A DNA stretch of 64,000 nt from Saccharospirillum salsuginis (GTDB lineage Bacteria > Pseudomonadota > Gammaproteobacteria > Pseudomonadales > Natronospirillaceae). Below the pieces are notes generated by a model. That model ran no database searches. It saw only the letters and a list, made by a program, of their open reading frames with translations, and was not told the DNA's origin. Location: the NCBI RefSeq assembly GCF_014651855.1, contig NZ_BMXR01000006.1, positions 307,515 to 371,514 of the forward strand, given 5' to 3'. Below are positions 29,489 to 38,629 of this stretch, one piece after another. The position numbers were made by a program, and so were the translations under genes. Numbering within the stretch: position 1 is the first letter of the stretch; each line of letters starts with the position of its first letter.

Positions 29489-30307
29489 ATGTCTCACGCC
29501 TGGCTTCCGGAACGCATCGTTTGTCTGACCGAAGAGACCACCGAGATGCTGTATCTGCTCGGCGAACAGGACCGCATTGTGGGCATTTCCGGCTTTACCG
29601 TCCGTCCTCCCCAGGCGCGCAAGGAAAAACCCAAGGTCTCGGCCTTCACCAGCGCCAAGATCGACGAGATCCTCGACCTGAAACCGGACCTGGTGCTTGG
29701 CTTCTCCGACATCCAGGCCGACATCGCCGCCGAACTGATCCGACACGGCGTTGCCGTCCATGTGTTCAACCAACGTTCCATCGAGGAGATCTACCGGGCC
29801 TGTGTCACCATTGGCGCGCTGGTGGGGAAGCAAGACGAGGCGATGAAGCTAATGGAGCGGCTGGCGCACAAGCTCGCCATCATCGAAGAGAATACCCGTC
29901 GGCGAACCCTTCGCCCCAGGGTTCATTTCGAGGAATGGGACGAGCCCATCATCACCGGGATTCGCTGGGTCAGCGAAGCCATCCGCATAGCCGGAGGGGA
30001 CGATTGCTTTCCCGAACTGGCTTCGATGAGCCTGGCCAAAGACCGCATCATCGCCGACCCTCTTGAGGTAGTACGCCGCCAGCCGGACATCATCATCGGT
30101 TCCTGGTGCGGCAAAAAATTCAGACCCGAACAGGTGGCCGCCCGTCCGGGATGGCAGGACCTGCCGGCCGTTCGCAATCATCACATTTTCGAAATCAAGT
30201 CGTCCGATATCTTGCAACCGGGCCCGGCCTTGTTGTTGGACGGGATTCATCACCTGGAAACCCTGATCGACCGCTGGTACCACGAGCAGGAGGAAGCGGT
30301 GACATGA
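29489..30307 (+). CDS. Cobalamin-binding-type (BtuF-like) metal-receptor protein without signal peptide
   Basis: 272 aa in the helical-backbone metal receptor fold (ERIVCLTEETTEMLYLLGEQDRIVGIS; DEILDLKPDLVLGFSD). Periplasmic BtuF-like proteins deliver corrinoids or siderophores to ABC importers. From the chosen ATG (29489) no signal peptide is visible and no permease or ATPase is adjacent, so it may be cytoplasmic. An upstream TTG at 29447 would add only a non-signal stretch. It overlaps the CWC gene by 4 bases; this pair recurs in many proteobacteria (my recollection). Confidence 0.8.
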   Translation: MSHAWLPERIVCLTEETTEMLYLLGEQDRIVGISGFTVRPPQARKEKPKVSAFTSAKIDEILDLKPDLVLGFSDIQADIAAELIRHGVAVHVFNQRSIEEIYRACVTIGALVGKQDEAMKLMERLAHKLAIIEENTRRRTLRPRVHFEEWDEPIITGIRWVSEAIRIAGGDDCFPELASMSLAKDRIIADPLEVVRRQPDIIIGSWCGKKFRPEQVAARPGWQDLPAVRNHHIFEIKSSDILQPGPALLLDGIHHLETLIDRWYHEQEEAVT

Positions 30308-30675
30308 CTGACAAGACGTGTTCCGAATGCCGCACCGTTTTCGATTGCGCTGCCGGCGGTTCGACCGGGTGCTGGTGTAACGATTTTCCCCCGGTCATGG
30401 CGCCGGATCCGTCACTGAGCTGCGTCTGTCCAAGCTGCCTGGCAAAAACGCTCAGACAGCGCATTCGCGAGACCTGTGACACCCTCGATCGAACGGCTTG
30501 TCTGGCACTGGCCCGGCCCTATCGGGACCGGAAACCACTGATCGAGCATCTGGACTATTACCTGGAAGATGGCAACTGGGTGTTCACCGAATGGTTTCAT
30601 TGGAAGCGTGGACAGTGTTGCGGCAACGCCTGTCGGCACTGTCCCTATAGCCATGAGGCTGTGCCGGAATCATGA
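30304..30675 (+). CDS. Cysteine-rich CWC-family protein with DUF5522-like C-terminus
   Basis: A 123-aa protein with 14 cysteines. The N-terminal part (CSECRTVFDCAAGG...GCWCNDFPPV...CVCPSCL) is the CWC domain, a likely metal (zinc) or Fe-S binder. The C-terminal part (WVFTEWFHWKRGQCCGNACRHCPY) matches the DUF5522 pattern. The ATG overlaps the upstream stop (ATGA), and its own stop overlaps the next start, so four genes (29489-32323) form a coupled chain. Function unknown. Confidence 0.82.
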   Translation: MTDKTCSECRTVFDCAAGGSTGCWCNDFPPVMAPDPSLSCVCPSCLAKTLRQRIRETCDTLDRTACLALARPYRDRKPLIEHLDYYLEDGNWVFTEWFHWKRGQCCGNACRHCPYSHEAVPES

Positions 30676-31763
30676 TGAAGCGCGTCCTGGGTATGTTGGC
30701 ACTGGCCATTGGATTGAGTCCGGCCGCCCTGGCCGAAGACGAGGGCACGGACCTGGTGGCCCCCTGGATACAGGTCGTGCGCGATACACCCTATGTGTTC
30801 TCCGACGGGTTCCATTCGAATCTGTCAACGATCCGGGAGTGGGTCCTGCTCGGGGAAAGTTATTGTGCCGAACCCGACCGTCACATCCTGTTCGATCACC
30901 GCGGCCGCTTCCTGACCTGGTTCGACAACCTGGAGACGGTGGCCGCCAATCAGGAAAAACTGAACGAGGTCCGCCATACCCTTTACGAACAGGATCGGGT
31001 TCATCGCTGGATCGAAGGCGGTGCCGATGAGACCGGCTATCCGTTCGCCTTGCGTTGCGACCACCCTCATGCCGATATCGAAGAGGCGCTCGCCCGCCTG
31101 ACCGGTGCCCGGCCGGAGGATCGGGTCTGGGGAACCTGGGACGGTATGACCGCCGGCAGCCCCGATGACCCGATCCCGTTGATCGACGTCGTACTGCAGG
31201 TGTTCGAGGAAAAAGCGCAGCGGCAGGGCTATGAAGTCTCAAACGCGGTCAAACGGGCGTTTCTGGGGCAAATCATGATCGAAAGCGGGGCTCGCAAGCG
31301 CAGTTTCTCGGCGGCGAACGCGGTGGGTATGCTGCAACTGCGCCCGGAAGTGTTGGCCGACTGCGAGATCGCCGAAGAGTTTCATTTGCATCGAATGGCT
31401 CAGGTCGATTGCGCGGTGCGACTGTACCAGCAGAACGATCGCAATCTGCGCCCGGTGTTCGAGTCCCGGTTCGGCGCCTTGCCCGATGAAAAGCGGGAAT
31501 CCCTCTACTCGCTGTTGCTGGTTCAGGCCTACCACGGCGGCATCGGGCGCATGCAGGCGTTGTTGGGTGACGGGGAAGTCGGCCGCGCCTCGCGCCGGCT
31601 GGCCGAAGACGCCGATCGGTTCAGCGCCGAAGACCTGGCATTGGGTCTGGTGTTTCACAACATGGGCCGCATCGAACTGGGCCTGTCCTCCCTGTATTAT
31701 CTGGTCGATGTATCCATCGCCAGCGATGCCGTCTGCGCCGCTCGTCCCGAGGTCTGCCCATGA
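30672..31763 (+). CDS. Exported protein with lytic-transglycosylase-like domain
   Basis: 363 aa. Signal peptide to about residue 22 (ALAED). The region MIESGARKRSFSAANAVGMLQLRPEV (Glu near residue 204) reproduces the ES...GxMQ core of SLT-type lytic transglycosylases, with GML in place of GLMQ, and VQAYHGGIGRM later fits the AYNxG motif loosely. It would cleave peptidoglycan in the periplasm if active; the deviations leave catalytic status open. It overlaps neighbours on both sides by 4 bases. Confidence 0.72.
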   Translation: MMKRVLGMLALAIGLSPAALAEDEGTDLVAPWIQVVRDTPYVFSDGFHSNLSTIREWVLLGESYCAEPDRHILFDHRGRFLTWFDNLETVAANQEKLNEVRHTLYEQDRVHRWIEGGADETGYPFALRCDHPHADIEEALARLTGARPEDRVWGTWDGMTAGSPDDPIPLIDVVLQVFEEKAQRQGYEVSNAVKRAFLGQIMIESGARKRSFSAANAVGMLQLRPEVLADCEIAEEFHLHRMAQVDCAVRLYQQNDRNLRPVFESRFGALPDEKRESLYSLLLVQAYHGGIGRMQALLGDGEVGRASRRLAEDADRFSAEDLALGLVFHNMGRIELGLSSLYYLVDVSIASDAVCAARPEVCP

Positions 31764-32323
31764 GGCGGGGGTGGTGGGTCGGTGTCCTGGCCGCTTTGGC
31801 ATTGAATGCCGTGGCCGATGTTCAGCAATCGCTGGACTATCGTGACTATCCTGTGAAGCCGCGTTCCGACGAGTCGATCAGTGACGCCCTCTACCGGGCA
31901 TCGCCGATTTTGGAAGCCGGTCGGGTCTTTCACGGGTATACCCGGTGGTGGGTGGAATGGCGCTTCTGGTGGCGGGAAACGGCCAATCGCCAGTGTCGCA
32001 TCGACCGGGTGTCCGTAGAGGTTCAGGGAGAAATCCAATTGCCGCGACTGGACGGTGGGACGCCCTCACAACGCGAGCGTTTCAACCGCTACCGGGAAGC
32101 CTTGCACCAGCACGAGTTGGTTCACTACGGTTTTGGCTTGCGGGCCGGCCGGGAAATCGAGAACAGTCTCCGCAACCTGCCACCGGAAGCGTCATGCCTG
32201 GAACTGGAGACCCGGGCCAACGAAACCGGGTATGAGATCCTGCGTGACTACCGGCAATTGGAAGACCGCTATGACCGGGAAACCGAACACGGCCGCACCC
32301 AGGGGGCCTGGCTGGAGGACTGA
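31760..32323 (+). CDS. DUF922 family probable secreted Zn protease
   Basis: 187 aa with an N-terminal signal (about 1-19). The HExxH zinc motif is HELVH (about residue 117), with a downstream Glu in LETRANETGYEIL that could be the third ligand; this is the DUF922 pattern. The predicted place is the periplasm. Coupling to the transglycosylase-like gene (ATGA) suggests joint action on the cell wall or its proteins, which is inference. Confidence 0.82.
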   Translation: MRRGWWVGVLAALALNAVADVQQSLDYRDYPVKPRSDESISDALYRASPILEAGRVFHGYTRWWVEWRFWWRETANRQCRIDRVSVEVQGEIQLPRLDGGTPSQRERFNRYREALHQHELVHYGFGLRAGREIENSLRNLPPEASCLELETRANETGYEILRDYRQLEDRYDRETEHGRTQGAWLED

Positions 32324-32343
32324 ACCTGTATTTGTGCCCGCCG

Positions 32344-32586
32344 TTAGAGCTCGGTTTCCTGATCCTGCCAGTAGATCACCCAGCCCTGGTCACGGACAAA
32401 ATGGTTGACCGCCTGAATCGACGGAAACCATTCGCTCAACAGCACCTCCGATGCCGGATCGTCCGAGCGATACACCATGACGAAAAAACCGTCTTCCTCG
32501 GTGTCCTCGCTGATGTGGCAGTAGCCCCGGTAGTAGTTCCCTTCGACAATCTCGCCGAAGCAGTTCAACAAGACGTTCAGTGACAT
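32344..32586 (-). CDS. Small protein of unknown function downstream of phhB
   Basis: 80 aa, soluble, rich in aromatics (GNYYRGYCHISEDTEEDGFFVMVYRSDD). Its ATG overlaps the phhB stop by one base (TGATG), which makes translation credible. No family recognised. Confidence 0.65.
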   Translation of the reverse strand: MSLNVLLNCFGEIVEGNYYRGYCHISEDTEEDGFFVMVYRSDDPASEVLLSEWFPSIQAVNHFVRDQGWVIYWQDQETEL

Positions 32587-32897
32587 CAGCGCTGTCCCGT
32601 GGCCAGTGCTTCCATGCGAGTGGCGAGGTCGAAATCCTTGTGGGAGAGCCCATCCACATCGTGGGTGGTCAACTGGATAGTCACCGTATTGTAGACATTG
32701 AACCATTCGGGGTGATGGTTCTTTTTCTCGGCGACCATGGCGGCGCTGGTCATGAAGCCGAAGGCTTCGACGAAATTCTTGAACTTGAAGGTCTTGGTCA
32801 ATTTGCCGTCTTCGAACGACCAGGGTTTATCGAGCCCCTCATTCAAGGTGGCGAGCTCCGTTTCGCTCTCGGAAGCAGAATAGCGTTTCAGTTCCAT
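32586..32897 (-). CDS. phhB: 4a-hydroxytetrahydrobiopterin dehydratase
   Basis: A 103-aa PCD/DCoH fold. The motif [21 protein letters not shown] is the E(x)xxHHP catalytic signature, and [21 protein letters not shown] the C-terminal one. It recycles the pterin cofactor of phenylalanine hydroxylase, but no phhA lies nearby. A role in another pterin-dependent step or an unlinked phhA is possible. Confidence 0.95.
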   Translation of the reverse strand: MELKRYSASESETELATLNEGLDKPWSFEDGKLTKTFKFKNFVEAFGFMTSAAMVAEKKNHHPEWFNVYNTVTIQLTTHDVDGLSHKDFDLATRMEALATGQR

Positions 32898-32981
32898 GGC
32901 GTTCTCCAGTCACTGTGTGACCGTTCACCTTAGCAGCCACTGCGAAAGCTGTGAACCTGAGCCCACCACTCCCGGTGTCAA

Positions 32982-33005
32982 GGCTGGCGACCGAAGTCGC
33001 CAGCC
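32982..33005 (-). terminator. Hairpin after LVIVD gene
   Basis: GGCTGGCGAC / GTCGCCAGCC around a tetraloop, 10 bases past the stop of the minus-strand gene at 33016. The stem is strong; the T-tract is poor. Confidence 0.65.
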
Positions 33006-33015
33006 GGGGTTGGTT

Positions 33016-35034
33016 TCAGGGGGAGTTGGGTGCATTGCAATAGAGCACGTCGGTCGCGTCTTCGCAGGCCCATTGGAAAATCCACAATCCGGTATTGCGG
33101 TCCGACCCGAGGATGTACTGGTCGCCATTTATTTCGGTGACATGAATACCCCAGAAGTTGGAACCGGCTGCATCCCCGTATTCTTCACCGGCGATGAAGC
33201 GTCCGACTTCATGCATGTTCCAGGAGACAACCCCCTCTCCCATGCTGTTGGTATGCAGATGGCCTTCACGCCATTCAATGGCGCGCATGCCGAGCGAATA
33301 CCAACTGATGAAGGTGCGATCGGGGTTGGTCGGGTCGATCTCCAGATTGTGCATGGTCAGGTCACCGGCACCTGTGGCCAGTTCCGGATCGGTGACTTCG
33401 GCTGGCGCGTAATAGCCGATCTCGCCCAGATATCCCACGGTGGTAGTGTCGCCGTCCTTGCCGACTTTTACGGAGCGCAGGCTGTTGGTGTTGTTCAGCG
33501 CATGGAAATACCCCCAGCCGTCGAAGGCTGCATTCAGCGTGGCGATTTCACCCAGGGTATCGAAGGCCGGCAGGGGCGGGTTCATGGCTTCCTGGTCCGG
33601 ACAGAGGCTGGGGTCGTAGCCGCCGATGCCGAGCATGGCGTAACCGCTGCTGCGGGGAACAAACAGCATGGGGATATCAGCTTCCACCAACATTGACACC
33701 GTCGCCTCGCAGCGACCTTCCGCCGCCTGGTTGAAAACGACACCGGCACTGTATCCCGCCGCCTGAACCGTTTGGGCTTTCAGTGTGAAAGCACAGGTGC
33801 CCCGTTCGATCACCGCGATACTGGCGCCGGTTTCCGAGGCAGGTGTCAGGGCATTGCCGCAGGCCTCCCCGACAAAAGCGGTCTGGCCGGTCAGCGATTC
33901 GATGTCGGCGCCCGGGCCGATCTGGGGAACATCGCTGCCCTGGGTCGCGGCATAGTCGGTACCATTGACCGTGACCGCGGTGAACAGGGAGTCGAAGTCT
34001 TCATCGCCGGCAAACACCTTGTCGAAGCCGGCGCCGCCAAAGACCGCGGCATGGGCGTTGCCTTCCGGTGGCGAGATGTTGTGGACCGGATCCGGGTCCG
34101 GATAGGTGGAGTCGCCCAGGAAGACCGGATGGTAGGGGTCGTTGACATCCAGTGTGATGAAACCGGCGTCCCAATAGGATAAAACGGCTTGCCAGTTTTC
34201 ACCCGGTCCGGGATCCATGTCGTTGACCCAGATGTCGTGCAGCAGGGAGGCCGCGAAACTGCCCATGAACAACTGACCATCGGCGGCGATTTCCGGATTT
34301 GTCTGCAACCAGGTTCCGATGCCGGTGGTCGTGATCAGCTTGGGCGATTGCGGTTTGCTAATGTCGGCGATCTTGAGATCGTCGGTGGCGATGTCATCGA
34401 CAATCAGCATGTAGGTGTGACCATCGGCTGTCGTCCACGGGTAGGTGTTGTGGACCGGGAAGTCGAGAAAGTTCTGTTTCAAGGCGTGGGGTTTCGCCGG
34501 ATCGCTGACATCCCAGAGTGAAACACCGACCTGTCCCTGCTGATGCCCACCGTTGCCGCCTCCCAGGGCCAGGCCATTGCCGACGATGGGACCACAGGGC
34601 TCAAGCGAATGTATGAGTACATCACGCCCATCGATGTCCAGGACTTTGACATCGTTGATGCGTGTTTTGGGCGGGGACTTGATCATGCCGACCGTCGTCG
34701 GGTTCTGCGGATCCCGGATATCGGAAATGTAGACCCCGGACCGATCGCAATCGGGTTCCTGAAAGGTGCCGATGTAGGCGAAACCATCGTGAGCCCAGAC
34801 ATCGGTATAGAGACCGGAGGAGATGCCGGCCAGTGTATCGCGCCCGATTACGCTGAACCCGTAGTTCACGTTGGCGGGTACATGGCCATCGGGTAATGGG
34901 GTGTCGTGAAGCAGGTGTTTATTGTCATGTTTCGCGCCATCGGCCACGGCGTCTTCATGCGCCAGGGCGCCCGTAGCGATCGTCGATGCCAACAGTGGCA
35001 CCATCAGTGAGAGCCTGAATGGATTGGTTTTCAT
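33016..35034 (-). CDS. Exported LVIVD-repeat (beta-propeller-like) protein with inserted PA domain
   Basis: 672 aa. Signal peptide to ALAHE (about residue 26). Propeller-like repeats carry motifs such as VYISDIRDPQNPTTVG, VSLWDVSDPAKP, LKIADISKPQSPKL and ITLDVNDPYHPVFLG. A protease-associated (PA) segment (about residues 370-470: CGNALTP...AVIERGTCAFTLKAQTVQAAGYSAGVVFN) interrupts the repeats, which then resume near the C-terminus. Such proteins are cell-surface or secreted; partners are unknown. The ATG at 35034 follows GAAGGATCACC; the frame is open upstream without a signal. Monocistronic. Confidence 0.85.
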   Translation of the reverse strand: MKTNPFRLSLMVPLLASTIATGALAHEDAVADGAKHDNKHLLHDTPLPDGHVPANVNYGFSVIGRDTLAGISSGLYTDVWAHDGFAYIGTFQEPDCDRSGVYISDIRDPQNPTTVGMIKSPPKTRINDVKVLDIDGRDVLIHSLEPCGPIVGNGLALGGGNGGHQQGQVGVSLWDVSDPAKPHALKQNFLDFPVHNTYPWTTADGHTYMLIVDDIATDDLKIADISKPQSPKLITTTGIGTWLQTNPEIAADGQLFMGSFAASLLHDIWVNDMDPGPGENWQAVLSYWDAGFITLDVNDPYHPVFLGDSTYPDPDPVHNISPPEGNAHAAVFGGAGFDKVFAGDEDFDSLFTAVTVNGTDYAATQGSDVPQIGPGADIESLTGQTAFVGEACGNALTPASETGASIAVIERGTCAFTLKAQTVQAAGYSAGVVFNQAAEGRCEATVSMLVEADIPMLFVPRSSGYAMLGIGGYDPSLCPDQEAMNPPLPAFDTLGEIATLNAAFDGWGYFHALNNTNSLRSVKVGKDGDTTTVGYLGEIGYYAPAEVTDPELATGAGDLTMHNLEIDPTNPDRTFISWYSLGMRAIEWREGHLHTNSMGEGVVSWNMHEVGRFIAGEEYGDAAGSNFWGIHVTEINGDQYILGSDRNTGLWIFQWACEDATDVLYCNAPNSP

Positions 35035-35253
35035 CGAGGTGATCCTTCTCGTCTGGGCACGCCATCCCGGCCAATCGGATAGAGACTGGTGGTTCGTGCA
35101 GGAAGAGCATACCCGTTGGTTCGTTTTGTTTTTGTTTTGGGTATTACCGCGAACTACCACACCCGAGGATCACCCTAGCAGTTGATCGGGAACGCATTAG
35201 TTTAATTGGTATTATTGGGTAATCCTTTTAGCTCGATATTTTATAATTTTACG

Positions 35254-36708
35254 CTACCCCAACTGTGCCAACCGTTGAATACCGGTTTGCAATTCCGATT
35301 CGTCGGCACTGGCAAACCCCACCACCAGGCCGCGTCGCGGTGATTCGCCCAGGCCGTATTCGCTCAACGCCAGAGGGCGATATCCGACCTCGGCCATTCG
35401 GGCGGCCACAGCGCGATCGTCCACATCGCGTTCCAGAACCAGGTGCATGCCGGCACTTTGGGCGATGGGCGTGTAGAGCCCCTCGAGGTATTGCTCACAC
35501 AGCCATTGCAGGTGCTCCCACTTGTGTTGATACAGCTGTCGCATGCGGCGCAGATGGCGATGGAAGTGTCCCTCCTCGATGAACTCGGCCGTGACAGCCT
35601 GCAACAAAGGCGAGGTCTCACCGGTCTGGATGCGTTTGAGTTGGGTGAAGGCGCCGACCAGGTGGGGTGGCACCACCAGATACCCCAAACGCAAGCCTGG
35701 AAACAGGGTCTTGCTGAAACTGCCGAGGTAGAGCACTGGCGCGGGATCGATCAGCCCCTGCAATGCCGCGAAGGGTTTCTGGTAGAAATGAAATTCGCTG
35801 TCGTAATCGTCCTCGATGATCCAGACATCCCGTTCCACGGCCCAGTTCAGCAGTCGCAGTCGCTGACTGGCCGTGAGAATGCCGCCCATGGGGTATTGAT
35901 GGGTGGGTGTGCAGTAGAGCAGCTTGGCCTCGGTGGTGTCGGGCAACCGCTCCAGATCCAGCACCTCGTCCTTCAACGGTATGGGCTCCAACATCACTCC
36001 GGCGGTATGCAGCGCATAACGGCTGCCGCGATACCCCGGGTCTTCCATCAGCACCCGGTCGCCCCGGTCCAGAAAGAGGGCCGCGATCAACGACAGGGCC
36101 TGTTGGGCACCCTGGGTGACAATGACCTGCTCCGGTTCGCAGCGCACGCCCCGCGCCGAGCGCAGGTAGTCCGCAATCGCGCGACGCAGGGGCGGAAAGC
36201 CCTGGTGGCCGTCGTACCCCATCAGTGACCGACGGCTTTCCTGATGATGCAGAAGGCGATTCCAGGTGCGCAAGGGGAAGGCGTTCAGGTCCGGCAGGCC
36301 GGGCGTAAAGGGCGCATTGCGTTCGTTCCAGTCGGGCGGAGTCATCGGGCCGTCGGGGCCTTTCAGCCAGGGCGGGGTCACCGCCGGTGGTTTGGGCGGC
36401 GATACAGCGGGAGTGACTCTGGGCGTTTCTGGTCGTTTGAGCAGTGGCAACTGGGGATGCACGAAGACACCCCGGCGTGGCTGTTGTTCGATGAAGCCCT
36501 CGGCGGCCAATTGGTCGTACACAGCCAGCACGGTATTGCGGCCGATGTTCAGGTCCCGAGCCAGACGGCGACTGGCCGGCAAGCGATCACCCGGCACCAG
36601 GCGTCCCTGGAAAATCCGCTCACTGAGCGCCTGGTAGAGCTGTGACTGTAACGCCGGCGCATCGATCGACCGGTGCAACTGAAGATCATCCAAACGGGCC
36701 TGGGGCAT
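35254..36708 (-). CDS. MocR-family regulator (GntR HTH fused to class I aminotransferase)
   Basis: 484 aa. The N-terminal winged helix (LYQALSERIFQGRLVPGDRLPASRRLARDLNIGRNTV) precedes an aminotransferase-like domain with the PLP lysine in SFSKTLFPGLRLGYLV (about residue 329) and DDYDSEFHF. MocR/PdxR proteins sense PLP or amino compounds and control adjacent genes. It is divergent from the flavin-binding oxidase gene at 36803, the probable target; PdxR naming would be over-interpretation. Confidence 0.93.
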   Translation of the reverse strand: MPQARLDDLQLHRSIDAPALQSQLYQALSERIFQGRLVPGDRLPASRRLARDLNIGRNTVLAVYDQLAAEGFIEQQPRRGVFVHPQLPLLKRPETPRVTPAVSPPKPPAVTPPWLKGPDGPMTPPDWNERNAPFTPGLPDLNAFPLRTWNRLLHHQESRRSLMGYDGHQGFPPLRRAIADYLRSARGVRCEPEQVIVTQGAQQALSLIAALFLDRGDRVLMEDPGYRGSRYALHTAGVMLEPIPLKDEVLDLERLPDTTEAKLLYCTPTHQYPMGGILTASQRLRLLNWAVERDVWIIEDDYDSEFHFYQKPFAALQGLIDPAPVLYLGSFSKTLFPGLRLGYLVVPPHLVGAFTQLKRIQTGETSPLLQAVTAEFIEEGHFHRHLRRMRQLYQHKWEHLQWLCEQYLEGLYTPIAQSAGMHLVLERDVDDRAVAARMAEVGYRPLALSEYGLGESPRRGLVVGFASADESELQTGIQRLAQLG

Positions 36709-36712
36709 CGCT

Positions 36713-36761
36713 AACTGGTTCCATCATTTATTGGAATGTGGGTCTAAACAGAAAACCAGTT
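36713..36761. promoter_or_regulatory. Candidate MocR operator with nested inverted repeats
   Basis: AACTGGTT (36713-36720) and AACCAGTT (36754-36761) are inverted, centres 41 bp apart, about four helical turns. TTCCA...TGGAA (about 36719-36735) is nested inside. The region lies between the divergent MocR and oxidase genes. Confidence 0.5.
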
Positions 36762-36802
36762 TTCACTAGCATGGGACCGGAATCAAGTCATCGGAGAGAA
36801 CC

Positions 36803-37414
36803 ATGCCACGGACCACCCACCAGGACGCCAGCACCACCGACCTCGGTTTTTGCCCCCGCAGCCGGATTCGGCAGGCCGCCAAGCGGGCGCGCTACGACCG
36901 CGAAGCGGTGTACCGATTAATCGACGACCTGAAAACCGGCCACCTGGCCTTCGTCGAGAACGGCGAGCCACGCTCCATCCCCATCACCTGTTGGCGCGAT
37001 GGCGACGACCTCTTTGTGCACACCGCGAACAAGGGCCGGCTCGCCCGCCACCTTCAGGCCGGTCACCTGGTCTGTATCTCCTTCGCCGAGACTCAGGAGT
37101 GGGTCATGACCAAATCGGCCTTCCACCACAGCGCCAATTACCGCTCCGTCGTACTGTATGGCCGAGGCGAGCAAGTGACCGACAACGCCGCTTTCGATGC
37201 CGCGTTCAAGGCCATCATCAACCAGCTCGAAGCCGGACGCTGGGACAAGGTGCGTCCGCCGAACGCCCAGGAACGCAAAGCGACAGTGCTGATCCGCATC
37301 CCCATCGACGAAGGCTCGTTCAAGGCCCGAACCGGCGGGCCGAACGAAGACCCGGAAGACATGGACTTGCCAGTCTGGCACGGAACCCTGCCAGCGCGCG
37401 GCTCACACGAGTGA
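36803..37414 (+). CDS. Pyridoxamine 5'-phosphate oxidase-like FMN-binding protein
   Basis: A 203-aa split-barrel flavin-binding protein (HLAFVENGEPRSIPITCWRDGDDLFVHTANKGRLARHL), the NimA/PPOX-related type. Specificity (PNP oxidation or nitro/haem-type chemistry) cannot be told. It is divergently placed with the MocR regulator, which supports a B6- or amine-linked role. GGAGAG precedes the ATG. Confidence 0.85.
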   Translation: MPRTTHQDASTTDLGFCPRSRIRQAAKRARYDREAVYRLIDDLKTGHLAFVENGEPRSIPITCWRDGDDLFVHTANKGRLARHLQAGHLVCISFAETQEWVMTKSAFHHSANYRSVVLYGRGEQVTDNAAFDAAFKAIINQLEAGRWDKVRPPNAQERKATVLIRIPIDEGSFKARTGGPNEDPEDMDLPVWHGTLPARGSHE

Positions 37415-37592
37415 CGGGGGTAAGCGTCCAACACTTGCGAAACAAACAACGTTCAAACAGACTGACCTCTGGTACAAACCTGTCCGCCTTGACCAACAAC
37501 ACAATAAAACGGGCGGCTATTCCTCCTTTGGGAGTGACCCGGACACGATTCGGGCACGTACAGAAGGGAACATCAGAGGATTACCACAGGTC

Positions 37593-38495
37593 ATGTTCGA
37601 TACGCTCAAAGACTACAGCATTCTGTATTCCTTCGACCGCAGCGGCTATCGCCGCCACGCGCGCCACTTCAAACCGGTCGACAACCGTCACATCCGCGAC
37701 AAGCGGTTCCTCGTCACCGGCGGCACCAGCGGCATCGGCGCCTCCCTCGCCGAACGTCTGGCCGACAACGGCGCCCGGGTCACCGTCACCGGCCGCAATC
37801 GGGACAAATTCGAACGGTCCAGCCTCGCCGGCAAAGGCATCGACTTTATCGAACTCGACATGGCCGACTTCCTTGACGTCACCCAGTCCCCGCTGGACCG
37901 CTTCGACGGCCTCGTCTGCAACGCCGGCGGCATGCCCGACCAGCTCAAGCTCGTCAACGACGACTATGACCTCATCTTCGCCTCCCAGGTCATCGGCCAC
38001 TACCTGCTGATTCGTCGCTGCATCGAACAGGACCTCCTGCCGGAGAACGCCCCGATCCACATCACCTCCAGCGGCGGCATGTACCTGCAAAAACTCGAAC
38101 TCGACGACCTTTGCTGGCAGGAAGCCCCCTACGACAAAGTCAAAAGCTACGCCAACGCCAAACGCGCTCAGGTCATCCTCAACGAAGAGCTCGCCCACCG
38201 TTATCCCGGATACACCTTCTCCTGCTCTCATCCGGGGTGGGTCGGTACCGATGCGCTACGAGAAGCCCTACCTGGGTTTTCTGAGCGACTGGGGAAACGA
38301 CTGAGGACCAACGAGGAAGGCGCCGATACCATCTATTGGTGCCTGGCACAGGGGCCGGAATTGCCGTCCGGAAAGTTCTGGTTCGATCGGGAGCCGCGCA
38401 AGACCTATCCGTTTTTCTGGACGAAGGAGTCGCGGATGACGCGGGAGCGATTGTTGGCGTTGTGTGAGACGGCATGGGCGGAGCAGCAGGCATAG
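37593..38495 (+). CDS. Short-chain dehydrogenase/reductase
   Basis: 300 aa. NAD(P) loop TGGTSGIG (about residues 42-49), NAGG, the catalytic Ser in SSGG and YANAK (about residue 184). The 40-residue N-terminal extension and the C-terminal tail suggest a DHRS12-like subgroup with an unknown, perhaps lipid, substrate. It stands alone; 37415-37592 upstream shows no clear promoter. Confidence 0.9.
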   Translation: MFDTLKDYSILYSFDRSGYRRHARHFKPVDNRHIRDKRFLVTGGTSGIGASLAERLADNGARVTVTGRNRDKFERSSLAGKGIDFIELDMADFLDVTQSPLDRFDGLVCNAGGMPDQLKLVNDDYDLIFASQVIGHYLLIRRCIEQDLLPENAPIHITSSGGMYLQKLELDDLCWQEAPYDKVKSYANAKRAQVILNEELAHRYPGYTFSCSHPGWVGTDALREALPGFSERLGKRLRTNEEGADTIYWCLAQGPELPSGKFWFDREPRKTYPFFWTKESRMTRERLLALCETAWAEQQA

Positions 38496-38537
38496 AGGGA
38501 AGGGTGGTTTTGAGTTTTGGGTGGGCTTTGCCAACTT

Positions 38538-38569
38538 GGCAGATGTCGCCTGGGGCTCTTCTGCCCTAC
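38538..38569. repeat. Solo half of the GTAGGGCAGAAGAG REP-like family
   Basis: GGCAGATGTCGCCTGGGGC followed by TCTTCTGCCCTAC matches the right arm of the element at 15832-15945; no partner arm is present. Confidence 0.7.
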
Positions 38570-38629
38570 TTGAGAGCCGCATATCCCATTCAAGGAGGGG
38601 TTTGAGTATCCATGACACTAAGGGACGAA

